A stretch of DNA of 64,000 nt from RUG12461 sp045661345 (GCA_045661345.1 JAZRFM010000003.1:8512-72511); one strand, 5' to 3'; shown: positions 16,671 through 25,314, counted from the first letter of the stretch. Program-made: numbers and translations. The notes: a model not told the origin generated them from the sequence alone.

Positions 16671-16743
16671 GCTGCTATAGCACAGTCGGTAGTGCGCATC
16701 CTTGGTAAGGATGAGGTCACCGGTTCAATTCCGGTTAGCAGCT
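16671..16743 (+). tRNA. tRNA-Thr (anticodon GGT)
   Basis: The cloverleaf fits: acceptor GCTGCTA (16671-16677) with TAGCAGC (16736-16742), D stem GCAC/GTGC, anticodon stem CATCC/GGATG around loop TTGGTAA (anticodon GGT), T stem ACCGG/CCGGT with loop TTCAATT. Discriminator T, and CCA is not encoded. It reads ACC and ACU. A consensus promoter precedes it and a terminator follows. Confidence 0.95.
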
Positions 16744-16746
16744 GGA

Positions 16747-16792
16747 AAAACGCCGAAATCTGACACAGCAGAATTTCGGCGTTTTGATTTTT
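16747..16792. terminator. Bidirectional terminator between tRNA-Thr and cooT
   Basis: Perfect 13-base stem AAAACGCCGAAAT (16747-16759) with ATTTCGGCGTTTT (16773-16785), with T runs on both strands. It ends the tRNA transcript on plus and the five-gene nickel operon on minus. Confidence 0.9.
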
Positions 16793-16793
16793 T

Positions 16794-16979
16794 TCAGACA
16801 TGTACCGCGATCACGACGCGGTTTTCCTCCAGGTCCACAAAGCGGAGCGTCCCCTTGATGCGCTTGACTGCACCGAAGAGATCCCTTAAGACCACTTCGT
16901 CCCCCTCAACGGAGACGGTTTTGGTGTTTTCCATCAGCAGCGCCTGATCCACTTCCGCATAAGCATTCGCAAGACACAT
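16794..16979 (-). CDS. cooT: CooT-family nickel-binding protein
   Basis: 61 residues, starting MCLANAYAEVD. The family is defined by an N-terminal Met-Cys and a small SH3-like beta barrel; here VSVEGDEVVLRDLFGAVKRI followed by GTLRFVDLEENRVVI fits. In characterised CooT proteins Cys2 helps bind Ni(II) and the protein works in nickel delivery to CO dehydrogenase. Last gene of the operon, 21 bases after the His-rich gene and just before a bidirectional terminator. No CODH gene is in the window, so the nickel recipient here is unknown. Confidence 0.85.
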   Translation of the reverse strand: MCLANAYAEVDQALLMENTKTVSVEGDEVVLRDLFGAVKRIKGTLRFVDLEENRVVIAVHV

Positions 16980-17000
16980 CTTTCTGTTTCCTCCTTTCCA

Positions 17001-17252
17001 TCAGGGTGACCCTTTGTGCACCGCATCGTAAGCATTTTGCAGGTGCTGCAACGCCTCCTTTGTGCGGTCGACTGCTCTGTCCAGTTCTTTTGCCGCCTTC
17101 GTCTGTCCTTCCTTTTCCATAGTCTCCTTCAGCGACACAAACTCCTCCAGATGCTGTTCATGATGATGGATCATGTGATGCAGCAGCGCCTTTCCTTTTT
17201 CAAGGGGTGACATCTCCCCCCGGCTGCCGCTGTCCTCTGTCAGTATGTGCAT
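17001..17252 (-). CDS. Small His-rich helical protein of the nickel operon
   Basis: 83 residues, predicted all-helical. The stretch LLHHMIHHHEQHLEEF (residues about 23-38) puts six His in 14 residues with nearby Glu, which looks like a metal-binding face of a helix; the rest is a Lys/Glu-rich helix pair. I do not recognise a characterised family. It lies three bases after the ACS-like gene and 21 before cooT, so a role in nickel storage or transfer is a reasonable inference. Confidence 0.6.
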   Translation of the reverse strand: MHILTEDSGSRGEMSPLEKGKALLHHMIHHHEQHLEEFVSLKETMEKEGQTKAAKELDRAVDRTKEALQHLQNAYDAVHKGSP

Positions 17253-17255
17253 TCG

Positions 17256-17981
17256 TCATTCCCTCCGGGCTTTCTTTTTTACAAGGCCGAGATGCATTTC
17301 CTTCATTCCTTCCACTTCATCACAGACACGCTTCATGTCACAATGTCCGCAGTCTGCGAGAATGCTGTCAAAAATGTGGGTCAGGGTTTTGGTGATGTCC
17401 TTCACCCTCCCGGCATAGGGCTGCAGTGCGGTGACCGCATCAGCCTGCAGCAGGAAAATCACCCTGACGTGTTTCACATTTGCCGCTTCCCTGTATTTTT
17501 GGATATAGGAAGCACCGACAGCGGCAAAGGAGATGCCTTTTTGCACCGCCTCCCTGCTGACACGCACCCGCTCCTCGTGGCTCGTGGAGGAAAAGCGCAC
17601 CATATACCCCCTGGGAAATACATGATAACGTGCAAACTCCATCTCCCGGACGGCACGGTACTGCTCCTCGCTGTCGTCTCCGAGATCCTCCGTCTGCAGG
17701 ATCACGATCCGGGCAAAGGGCACGTCGCCTTTGATCTCCGGGAGATCCGGTCCGACCAGAAGGATCTCATCGGTCTCCATGAGCTTTTCTGTCGTCACGC
17801 AGGTGTAATTGACGGAAGGATGATTTCCTCCGCCCAGCTCAAACGCGCAGTCCTTCTGCATCAGGAATTCGGATGCACCGGTGTCCGGCCATGCGCGGGA
17901 GAGCTCCACGGAGAGCGTCTTCCCATTGCACTTTTTCACTTCCGCCATCGTTTCGTCAATGATGGTATCAAATAGTCTCAT
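17256..17981 (-). CDS. Acetyl-CoA synthase (CdhC/AcsB) middle-domain-like protein without an A-cluster
   Basis: 241 residues, cytoplasmic. ILLVGPDLPEI (73-83) and VRVSREAVQKGISFAAVG (139-156), followed by VRVIFLLQ, match the A2 domain of CO-methylating acetyl-CoA synthase (compare its VVGPEIDDI and VRIGKEAFEKGF motifs). True ACS continues into a third domain whose Cx2Cx8Cx9C motif holds the Ni-Fe-S A-cluster. Here the protein stops after a different motif, Cx2Cx5C (Cys211, 214, 220: CGHCDMKRVCDEVEGMKEMH). It is about a third of ACS length and cannot be a full synthase. It is sandwiched, with three-base gaps, between an Fe-S activase and a His-rich protein in a CooC/CooT operon, so a metal-cluster scaffold or partner role is likely. 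Confidence 0.7.
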   Translation of the reverse strand: MRLFDTIIDETMAEVKKCNGKTLSVELSRAWPDTGASEFLMQKDCAFELGGGNHPSVNYTCVTTEKLMETDEILLVGPDLPEIKGDVPFARIVILQTEDLGDDSEEQYRAVREMEFARYHVFPRGYMVRFSSTSHEERVRVSREAVQKGISFAAVGASYIQKYREAANVKHVRVIFLLQADAVTALQPYAGRVKDITKTLTHIFDSILADCGHCDMKRVCDEVEGMKEMHLGLVKKKARRE

Positions 17982-17984
17982 GGT

Positions 17985-18785
17985 TTAACGCTGTTTTGCC
18001 ATGCCCTTCTGACGTGCATACTCTGCCGCGCCGAGGGCGCCCATCAGCTGCGGATCGGTGGAAAGGTTCACCACCTTCAGCTTCAATACATGCTCAATTG
18101 CCTGCTTCAGGCCGTCGTTCTTGGCACAGCCGCCGGTCAGCGTGATGGAGTCGGTGGCACCGGCCTTCTTTGCCATGACAAAGCATCTCTTTGCCACTGC
18201 CATCTGGATCCCGGCCGCGATCTCGTCCATCGGCTTCCCTTCCCCCACCAGCGTGATGACTTCGGACTCCGCGAACACGGTACACTGCGCCGTGATCGGG
18301 ATCACATTCTTCGCCGTCAGGGAGAGCTTCGAAAACTCCGGCAGCGACATTTCAAAGGAACGGGCCATGGCTTCGTAGAAACGTCCGGTACCCGCCGCAC
18401 ACTTGTCATTCATCGCAAAGTTTTTGACTGTCCCGTCCTTATCAATCGCGATGCCCTTGATATCCTGTCCGCCGATATCAATGATGGACTCCACTTTGGG
18501 ATTCGTGACATGCACGCCCATGGCGTGGCAGGAAATCTCGGACACGTTTTCATCCGCAAAGGGCACCTTGTTGCGCCCGTAGCCGGTTCCGATGAGATAA
18601 GCCAGCTCCTGGGATCCCTCCAGACCGTCCACCTTGCCGCACACATCCTGCATCGCAAGCCTTGCCGACTCCTCGGCGTTGATCTTGCTCTTCAGGGTGA
18701 CATGGGCTGTCATTTGTCCGTTCTCATCCAGAATCACCGCCTTCGTGTAGGTACTCCCCACATCACATCCGCCAAAATACTTCAT
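17985..18785 (-). CDS. Acyl-CoA dehydratase activase-type ATPase (BadF/BadG/HgdC family)
   Basis: 266 residues, ASKHA fold: phosphate-1 loop GGCDVGSTYTKAVILD, phosphate-2 IIDIGGQDIKGI, adenosine motif ITLTGGCAKNDGL. The two Cys that bridge a [4Fe-4S] cluster between subunits of the dimer are present: Cys129 (NDKCAAGTGR) and Cys168 (AQCTVFAES). The family fires single electrons at very low potential, using ATP, into 2-hydroxyacyl-CoA dehydratases or benzoyl-CoA reductase. No such dehydratase is adjacent; instead the ACS-like protein is three bases downstream and cooC 17 bases upstream. It may therefore reduce an unknown metallocentre. Confidence 0.87.
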   Translation of the reverse strand: MKYFGGCDVGSTYTKAVILDENGQMTAHVTLKSKINAEESARLAMQDVCGKVDGLEGSQELAYLIGTGYGRNKVPFADENVSEISCHAMGVHVTNPKVESIIDIGGQDIKGIAIDKDGTVKNFAMNDKCAAGTGRFYEAMARSFEMSLPEFSKLSLTAKNVIPITAQCTVFAESEVITLVGEGKPMDEIAAGIQMAVAKRCFVMAKKAGATDSITLTGGCAKNDGLKQAIEHVLKLKVVNLSTDPQLMGALGAAEYARQKGMAKQR

Positions 18786-18802
18786 TTCCGATTCCTCCTC
18801 AT

Positions 18803-19594
18803 TTATGATGATCGCCCCCTTTCAGTATCCCGGGGGATGATCTCCATGTTTTGTAAAATCTCCCTGGCACCCTTTAGGATCCCCGCATCTTTCGGCAGGG
18901 AGAAGGTGCTTAAGCCCTCGATATCATGCTCCGTCAGGACATTGTCCGGACCGATCACGGCGACAAGCGGTATCTCCCCGATCCGGTCATCCTTGATCCT
19001 TTCCGGATACAGAACCCTGTTCAGTACAGCGCCCACATGGTCTGCCATCACCAGCTCCCTGGAAACACCGTGGATCGTCCGGATGATTTCCATGCCCTTT
19101 TTGCTCTGATCCGTCACGAGCAAAAGATGGGTCACCTTTTCCATGACGCGCCGGTTGATCTGTTCGATCCCCGCCTCTCCGTCGATCACCACATAGTCAA
19201 ACTCCCCGGCGATCATGCTGATCACCTGGCGCAGGTAGGTATTGATGGCGCAATAGCATCCGGCGGCTTCCGGTCTGCCGATGGCAAGGAACGCAAATCC
19301 CCGGGACTCGTCCATCGCGTCAAAAATGCGAAACCTCGCTTCCGCCAGAATATCCTGTGTCTCCTGCATTCCTTCTGTCACGTCCCTGGCCACCCGAAGC
19401 CGGATCTGATCCAGGGTCTGTGTTACCTCTATACCGAGCGCGACAGAAAGACCAACGGCAGGATCCGCGTCGATGGCCAAAATTTTCGTTTCCGGTTTTT
19501 CTTCCGTGAGAATGCGGACAATCGCCGCAGACAGTGATGTTTTCCCGACTCCGCCCTTGCCGGAGAGGGCAATCACCGTAGAATGATCCCCCAT
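18803..19594 (-). CDS. cooC: CooC-type nickel-inserting ATPase (MinD/SIMIBI family)
   Basis: 263 residues from the ATG at 19594; the frame extends 12 codons further but GAGGGG lies six bases before this ATG. The deviant Walker A is GKGGVGKTS (12-20), Walker A' LAIDADPAVGL (39-49), and the CxC motif GCYC (Cys113, Cys115) is the nickel-binding pair of CooC dimers. CooC couples ATP hydrolysis to insertion of Ni into CO dehydrogenase; relatives (AcsF) serve acetyl-CoA synthase. First gene of the operon. Its ribosome site is locked in a perfect inverted repeat (see 19595-19643). The client protein is not evident in this window. Confidence 0.85.
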   Translation of the reverse strand: MGDHSTVIALSGKGGVGKTSLSAAIVRILTEEKPETKILAIDADPAVGLSVALGIEVTQTLDQIRLRVARDVTEGMQETQDILAEARFRIFDAMDESRGFAFLAIGRPEAAGCYCAINTYLRQVISMIAGEFDYVVIDGEAGIEQINRRVMEKVTHLLLVTDQSKKGMEIIRTIHGVSRELVMADHVGAVLNRVLYPERIKDDRIGEIPLVAVIGPDNVLTEHDIEGLSTFSLPKDAGILKGAREILQNMEIIPRDTERGRSS

Positions 19595-19643
19595 AAAAAT
19601 CCCCTCAATATGTCTTCTATTCAACCACATCCTGGGGATTTTT
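19595..19643 (-). promoter_or_regulatory. Inverted repeat covering the cooC ribosome-binding site
   Basis: On the minus strand AAAAATCCCC (19643-19634) pairs perfectly with GGGGATTTTT (19604-19595), which includes the cooC Shine-Dalgarno GAGGGG and abuts its ATG. The loop is 29 bases. It could be a translational switch or a protein operator. No T run follows, so it is not a terminator. Confidence 0.5.
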
Positions 19644-19660
19644 ACAAGGGAGGGAGATGA

Positions 19661-22186
19661 TCATCTGATGTCATATACACTCCGCACCTCCAGATGATCC
19701 GGTCGTCCTTTCAGGATGTGCACATGCTTCACGGCAGGACGGTCGCTCATCCCGGGAAGATCGAAAAAGTTGTCGGAGAGGATCAGGTCGTCAGAACTGT
19801 TCCGGATCTCGATGCTCTTCGTAAAACGATCCGCCGTCACGATGATCTCATTGCCATCGGTCCGGACGTTGAGATGGGGGTCGGCAAAACGAAAATGCTT
19901 GGGTGCACAAAGCAGGACGCTCCCGGATGAGAGCTCTGCGCCGTCTTCCGACAGCTGGTAGGTGACCGCCTGCTCATAAATCCTTGCCTCAGGAAGCGGT
20001 ATCTTCTCCAGCCACTGCGCAGACAGGGGTGGAACGGCAAGATCCCGACAGTCCTCACGGCAGACGGTGCCGTCACTGTTCCGCAGCTGCCAGGCAACCG
20101 TGACACGCCGCTCTCTCCGGGATTCGTTGGATACATTAAAACGGATCGACTTCCGAACCGGAAACGGTTCCGCATTCGTATTCATGGTCTGTCCCGGAAG
20201 CCCCTCCTCCTCGCAGGAAAGGAGCACCGGTGCAAAGAACCTCTTTGCATAATAATGCAGGGCTTTCCACCTCCCGTAATAGTCGATGGAAGACCAGGAC
20301 GCAACGGGCCAGCAGTCATTGAGCTGCCAGTAGATCGTGCCCATACAACGTCCCCGGTTCCTGCGGAAATGCTCCACTCCGTAGCGGATCGCCTCCGCCT
20401 GCAGGAGCTGAGAGGCATAGATCAGCGTATCGAGATCGTTCGGATAAAGAAAGGTCTGCTCCATGTAGCTCATGATCTTGCCGTTGGCAGAGGCATTTCT
20501 CTGGTGCTTTTCCATTACGTAGGAAAACACATTCCGGTCTTCGGGAAGCGTAAAGGACTCCACCGTCCTGATGGACGGAAAAGACTGGAACCCGAATTCG
20601 GAGAGATACCGGAAGAAGAATTTGCGGTATTCCGTGAAGGGTTTATTCCCGTGCCATACTTCCCAGTAATGGACGTCGCCTCTGTTTTCCGCATTTGGTG
20701 CATCAAATCCGCCACCTGAGGAAGGTGACGCCGGCCAGTAAAACCGATCCGGATCCTCCTCGGCAAGGAGACGGGGAAAAAGATCCTCGTACATTCTCAG
20801 ATAATCCCGCCGGATCTCCTCATCGGCGCCCCATTCTCCCTGCGCCGCAAACATCTCCATCTCGTTATTGCCACACCACAAGCCAAGGCTTGCATGATGG
20901 GCAAGCCTGCGGATCTGATCCCTCAGCTCCGCCAGAATCGATGCTTCAAATTCTTTCGTCAGCCGGTAATTGGCGCAGGCAAACATGAAATCCTGCCACA
21001 CCACAAGACCGAGTTCGTCGCATACCTCATAGAACGCATCCGACGGGTACAAACCCCCTCCCCACACGCGGATGCAGTTGAAATGCGCATCCGCACACTG
21101 CTGCAGCAGCGTCCTCGTCCTGTCTGCATTGCATCGCGGCAGGAGGTTGTCTTCGGGAATATAGTCTGCTCCCATGGCAAAAAACTTCACCCCGTTGACC
21201 ATGTGCGCAAACTCACTGCCATATTCATCCTTCGCCGTACTCATTTCTATCCTGCGAAGGCCGATCCGGCATTCCCGGAAATCAAGGATTTCCGGATCAG
21301 TCCCGTCAGCGGTGTCACCGGGAATTGCGGTTCCTGTGTCCAAAAGCTCCACCCGCACGGTGTAAAGCGGCTGTTCCCCAAGGCCGTTCGGCCACCAGAG
21401 CCGCGGGTATTGTATCTGCACAGGCACTGCTGCATCGGTCCTGTCAAAAAGCTGCCTCCCGTCCGGATCCCACACGCTGAGTACACACCGGAGGCTGTCC
21501 TTATCCTCGGCGCTCTTTCTGCCATCCTCTCCGGCACCCTCCACATTCACTGCTGCCCGGAGCACCACTTCCGAAAAATCCTCACGGAAGTCCTGATGAA
21601 AATAGACCCGTGTAAGCCTCGCCTTTTTCACTGCAAGGATTGTTACGCTTTTCCAAATTCCGGCATCCGGCAGTCTCGGTCCCCAGTCCCAGCCAAACAT
21701 ATAATGCCCTTTGCGGATCTTGGGGAAACCGCGCATGGCATCCTCCGTTCCCCGGATTGCAGGATCCGCTTCATATTGTGCAGCTATATATTTCACGGGA
21801 GAGTGGATCGTAACGATGAGTTCGTTTCCCTTTTCCCGCAGCAGGTGTTTGACTGAGAATTCAAAGACGCGATGCATATTGTCCACATTGCCGAGCTCTT
21901 CACCGTTCAACACGATATCAGCGATCGTATCGATCCCTTCAAAGCGCAAAAGCACCTCATCCGCATCGGAAAGTGCTTCCTCCTCTGCTTCAAAGGTGCC
22001 TCTGTATTCGAAGTCATGCTGCATCAACGCCAGAGCGGCATCTTCATGATCCCGATAGTAGGGATCCTCCATGCGCCCGACATTGATGAGATCCGTATAA
22101 ACCGACCCCGGAACGGATACCGGATATGCCTGCTGCTCCCCGCAGATCCTCAGTTTCCATTGTTGATGACAATCAATTCTTTTCAT
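19661..22186 (-). CDS. Beta-mannosidase, glycoside hydrolase family 2
   Basis: 841 residues, no signal peptide, so it acts on imported mannosides. N-terminal sugar-binding jelly roll (VSVPGSVYTDLI; GWDWGPRLPDAGIWK), Ig-like middle domains, and a TIM barrel with acid/base Glu442 (WCGNNEMEMF) and nucleophile Glu530 (RYLSEFGFQSFP). The motif GWDWGPRLPDAGIW and VVWQDFMFACANY mark beta-mannosidase rather than beta-galactosidase or glucuronidase. Full length for the family. Its ATG overlaps the TGA of the preceding calpain-type gene (ATGA), an odd partner; no mannan transporter or other GH is nearby. Confidence 0.92.
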   Translation of the reverse strand: MKRIDCHQQWKLRICGEQQAYPVSVPGSVYTDLINVGRMEDPYYRDHEDAALALMQHDFEYRGTFEAEEEALSDADEVLLRFEGIDTIADIVLNGEELGNVDNMHRVFEFSVKHLLREKGNELIVTIHSPVKYIAAQYEADPAIRGTEDAMRGFPKIRKGHYMFGWDWGPRLPDAGIWKSVTILAVKKARLTRVYFHQDFREDFSEVVLRAAVNVEGAGEDGRKSAEDKDSLRCVLSVWDPDGRQLFDRTDAAVPVQIQYPRLWWPNGLGEQPLYTVRVELLDTGTAIPGDTADGTDPEILDFRECRIGLRRIEMSTAKDEYGSEFAHMVNGVKFFAMGADYIPEDNLLPRCNADRTRTLLQQCADAHFNCIRVWGGGLYPSDAFYEVCDELGLVVWQDFMFACANYRLTKEFEASILAELRDQIRRLAHHASLGLWCGNNEMEMFAAQGEWGADEEIRRDYLRMYEDLFPRLLAEEDPDRFYWPASPSSGGGFDAPNAENRGDVHYWEVWHGNKPFTEYRKFFFRYLSEFGFQSFPSIRTVESFTLPEDRNVFSYVMEKHQRNASANGKIMSYMEQTFLYPNDLDTLIYASQLLQAEAIRYGVEHFRRNRGRCMGTIYWQLNDCWPVASWSSIDYYGRWKALHYYAKRFFAPVLLSCEEEGLPGQTMNTNAEPFPVRKSIRFNVSNESRRERRVTVAWQLRNSDGTVCREDCRDLAVPPLSAQWLEKIPLPEARIYEQAVTYQLSEDGAELSSGSVLLCAPKHFRFADPHLNVRTDGNEIIVTADRFTKSIEIRNSSDDLILSDNFFDLPGMSDRPAVKHVHILKGRPDHLEVRSVYDIR

Positions 22187-25100
22187 GCTACCGGACTGTT
22201 GACTGCATTTACCTGTCTGAAAAAGCGGCAGAAGGTGTCGAGATCCAGATAAAATGCACCGGCTCTGATTAATTCTGTCCGGTAGGTAACGTTTCCCGTG
22301 ATTTGATTCACCATGAGATCCGCGATCCGCCCGCCGGGATTCCGAAGCTGTACAAAGTCCTTCCCGTCGATCTGCACCAGACCGAGGATCGTATAGGCGT
22401 GCCTCCTTGTCAGTCCGCGGAAACTGCTTTCCTGACTGGAGGTCTTCTCCCCTTCGGTCCGGAAATATTGAAAGGTCCCACCCATCAGGATCTGATGATT
22501 GTCCGTCGCCTCCTGCAGGAGTGTTTTCATTCTTTGCACATGCTCCTTGAAGCGCCGTGCCAGTTTACTGTTCGGATCCCGGTACTTCTCGAAGGATGTG
22601 GTGCCGTTGTTGTCATACAGGGTCTTCGCCTCTCTTCCGGTGATGTAAAGGGCTGCATCCTCCGTCATGCCGGACTCTATATCCTTGGGGCTGTATCTCG
22701 TAAACCATCGGTTCTTCCTGAGACCGGAGGCGATAAATGCCTTCTCATACAGCTTGGGCCACATAGCTCCGGTGAGACCGTTCTTATAGGATTGCTCCCC
22801 CCCGGCGATGGATTTGTCCACTTTCACATAGAACGGTTTCGGATCGCCGAAAAGCGCCTCCCGAAAAAACCGCACTGTGACGGTACCATCCCCGTTGTCC
22901 TTCATGTTCTGCTTAATCAGATCCGGTTCCCGGTTGACAACCGCCGCAAGGGTCGCGACAAAATAACAATCCCCCACTTCTCCCTGATTCAGATCACTGA
23001 TACGGGGTTCATGGCAGAAAAGCGGCGTCCGGTCCTTCTTTCTCCAATGGATGTCCGTCGTAAACCCGGTTCTGTCGGAAACATACCTGACACCGGCGTT
23101 TGCGGGAATCTCAAGCGTCCCGTCACACTGACCGAACAGCTGTGTCTGGTAAGACCGGAGCTTCTGGAGCTCCGTCTGCTCCTGGTCGGAAAGCGCTCCC
23201 TCCCGGGAAGTAAGCGCGTTGATCCGCGTCTCCAGTTTCGGACGCAATTCCTCCAGGGGGCCTTCTTCTGCACGATTGGCCATTTCGTCGCGGTTCTCGT
23301 ATTTCGCCACGAGTCTTCGTTCAATCTCCGCCTCCTTCTGATCCTCCGGCACCTGATCCCGCTCTACCTCTTTGGTTACATGATCCAAAAGCTTTGGGTT
23401 ACAGAGACCCAGAAATTCGGTCAGCTTCAGATCCCACCTGGTTTGATACCATTCCTTGCTCTTATTGGCTTTCGTATACTTGTCGATCAAAACCAGAATG
23501 CGTCTTGTCTCCTTCGGGAGATCCTGATAGCCGAATTTATCGCGCATATCCGCTTCTATTTCCCGTTTGATCTGTTCGACCTTCTGAATGGCCAAAGCAT
23601 TGGAATGAACCCTCTCGTTCACTTGGGGGTCATTGATATCCTTCATCTCCCCTTCCGCAGCCGTTCCGCGATCCCGAAACAATGCCTTGGAGCCGATAAA
23701 ATGCTGGCTTGTGTATAAAAAGTTCTGTTGTCCTTCCTCCTTGGATTTCTGATCCGTTGCCTGGGTTGACTTGTATCTCTTCCCACGTTCCTTATCGTTC
23801 CTGAGCGCCTCCTGCACCTTTTCCAACCGTTCTGACAGTGCGTCTGCCTTATTCAGCTCCAGACCCATGTTAAGGAAATAGGTGTGCATCAAAGCCGGAT
23901 CAAGGGAAATGATCGTATCCGCCACCTGCTCATCGTAGGAGGAAATGGTCAGGGTACCGTTATCATTCACCAGCTTCTTCGTGCAGATCTCTTCCTCCTC
24001 TTCGCTGTCCCTGTTCAATTCCTCAAAGGTCTCCGTTCCGAAGGAGAGGGTATTGTCCGTCACCTTCACGTTCACGATCATGAGATAGGTTTCATCGTCC
24101 ACCTTCCGCTCTTTCAGCTTGTAGACGAAGCTTTCGGGGCGCCGGTTCTTCTGTCCGCAGATCATGTCTATGACCTGGATCGTCGCCAGCTGACAGAGCG
24201 CTTCATAGGAATAGGAAAGGTTTTTCCCATGTTCCCTGGAATAGGCAACCGCTTCTTCATGGGTGAAGAAATGCTGTCCCTTTTGGATGATAAGCCCCTC
24301 TTTTGGTCCTTCCCCTCCGTCATCAAGGCTTGCCTTCGCCGTACTTCTGCAGAGGGTTGAGGCTCCCACGAGCTGATAAAACATCTGCGTCGCCGCGTCC
24401 GCTTTGATACCGGCCTGATCCGTCTCGACAAACAGATCCTTTCTTTGTGTGAGTTCCTCCCGGTTCAGCTGCATCACCGGTCTTTCCACGGAAAAGACCA
24501 GATCCTCCCCCCAGGTACGATAATGGCTTTTCGCCAGCGACTCGAAGGTTGCGTTTTGATACAGCTTCTTCTCCTGCCTCAGCTGCAGAACCACACGCTC
24601 CGCATCCAGGCGGTTTTGTTTTGCTCTCTCCGTGATGCAAAAGCTGTCTGCTATACTCTGATATGACGAAATCAGTCGGTCATAAGCTGCAAGGATCTTT
24701 TCCTTCTCCTCGGCAAACCTCTGGGGCTTCACCGGCACATCCTTCTCCAGAAGCTTCTGCAGGGCTGCCCTGTTGTTCGCTGCCCCCTTGTCACTACGGC
24801 AGATCCTGTCGGAAAGCATGACCATATTCCGATGCTCGGTCTTCAGCACATCCGCTTCGCTTAGAGCTTCTTTCTTCCGGAGCTTCTTTTTCTCGGCGCT
24901 GATCAAATCCAGAATTGCGCGCACCTTCTGGTGACGCGCGCGGTAGGAGGATCTTTCGCTTTGACGCGGACGTAAATATTTGTCACGGAGCACCCTCTCC
25001 ATCCAGCTATACTGCACCAGCAGCTTCAACGGATCGCCGTCCTGCAGTATTTCCCGGAGCTTGCTCACTTCCTGTTTTACGGCATGCATTTCAAAAGAAT

Positions 25101-25314
25101 CCGAACTCCTGCTGGTATCGTTCTGGAGCGCTGTGGCCGCCTCCATAAATTGCGCCGGAAAATCCCCCGGTTCTTCCTCCTGGTTCGGCAGTGCATCCAT
25201 CCCTGCCGGGATGGGCTGCGGTTTTTCCAGCATCCCATTCTGATCCTGCTGTATCTCTTCCCTATGATTTTCGGTATGGATCTCCGTTGTTTTGATTCTG
25301 GTCTGTTCTTCCAT
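22183..25314 (-). CDS. Giant protein with kinase-like remnant and calpain-type cysteine protease domain (copy A)
   Basis: 1043 residues from the ATG at 25314, which matches the start of its upstream paralogue (MEEQ...); the open frame reaches 25407 and overlaps that gene. No signal peptide or membrane helix. N-terminal 270 residues are coiled-coil rich. Residues 339-426 carry GLIIQKGQHFFTHEEA, QLATIQVIDMICGQKNRR and VTDNTLSFG, resembling the catalytic loop (ICGQxDRHxxN) and metal motif (IDNDxSFG) of PI-kinase/FAM20-like kinases but with the Asp-Arg-His changed to Asn-Arg-Arg, so probably a pseudokinase. The C-terminus is a C2-family protease: Cys783 (NQGEVGDCYFVATLAAV), AMWPKLYEKAF, His972 (RRHAYTILGL) and Asn992 (QLRNPGG). 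Translationally coupled to the mannosidase. Confidence 0.8.
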   Translation of the reverse strand: MEEQTRIKTTEIHTENHREEIQQDQNGMLEKPQPIPAGMDALPNQEEEPGDFPAQFMEAATALQNDTSRSSDSFEMHAVKQEVSKLREILQDGDPLKLLVQYSWMERVLRDKYLRPRQSERSSYRARHQKVRAILDLISAEKKKLRKKEALSEADVLKTEHRNMVMLSDRICRSDKGAANNRAALQKLLEKDVPVKPQRFAEEKEKILAAYDRLISSYQSIADSFCITERAKQNRLDAERVVLQLRQEKKLYQNATFESLAKSHYRTWGEDLVFSVERPVMQLNREELTQRKDLFVETDQAGIKADAATQMFYQLVGASTLCRSTAKASLDDGGEGPKEGLIIQKGQHFFTHEEAVAYSREHGKNLSYSYEALCQLATIQVIDMICGQKNRRPESFVYKLKERKVDDETYLMIVNVKVTDNTLSFGTETFEELNRDSEEEEEICTKKLVNDNGTLTISSYDEQVADTIISLDPALMHTYFLNMGLELNKADALSERLEKVQEALRNDKERGKRYKSTQATDQKSKEEGQQNFLYTSQHFIGSKALFRDRGTAAEGEMKDINDPQVNERVHSNALAIQKVEQIKREIEADMRDKFGYQDLPKETRRILVLIDKYTKANKSKEWYQTRWDLKLTEFLGLCNPKLLDHVTKEVERDQVPEDQKEAEIERRLVAKYENRDEMANRAEEGPLEELRPKLETRINALTSREGALSDQEQTELQKLRSYQTQLFGQCDGTLEIPANAGVRYVSDRTGFTTDIHWRKKDRTPLFCHEPRISDLNQGEVGDCYFVATLAAVVNREPDLIKQNMKDNGDGTVTVRFFREALFGDPKPFYVKVDKSIAGGEQSYKNGLTGAMWPKLYEKAFIASGLRKNRWFTRYSPKDIESGMTEDAALYITGREAKTLYDNNGTTSFEKYRDPNSKLARRFKEHVQRMKTLLQEATDNHQILMGGTFQYFRTEGEKTSSQESSFRGLTRRHAYTILGLVQIDGKDFVQLRNPGGRIADLMVNQITGNVTYRTELIRAGAFYLDLDTFCRFFRQVNAVNSPVA

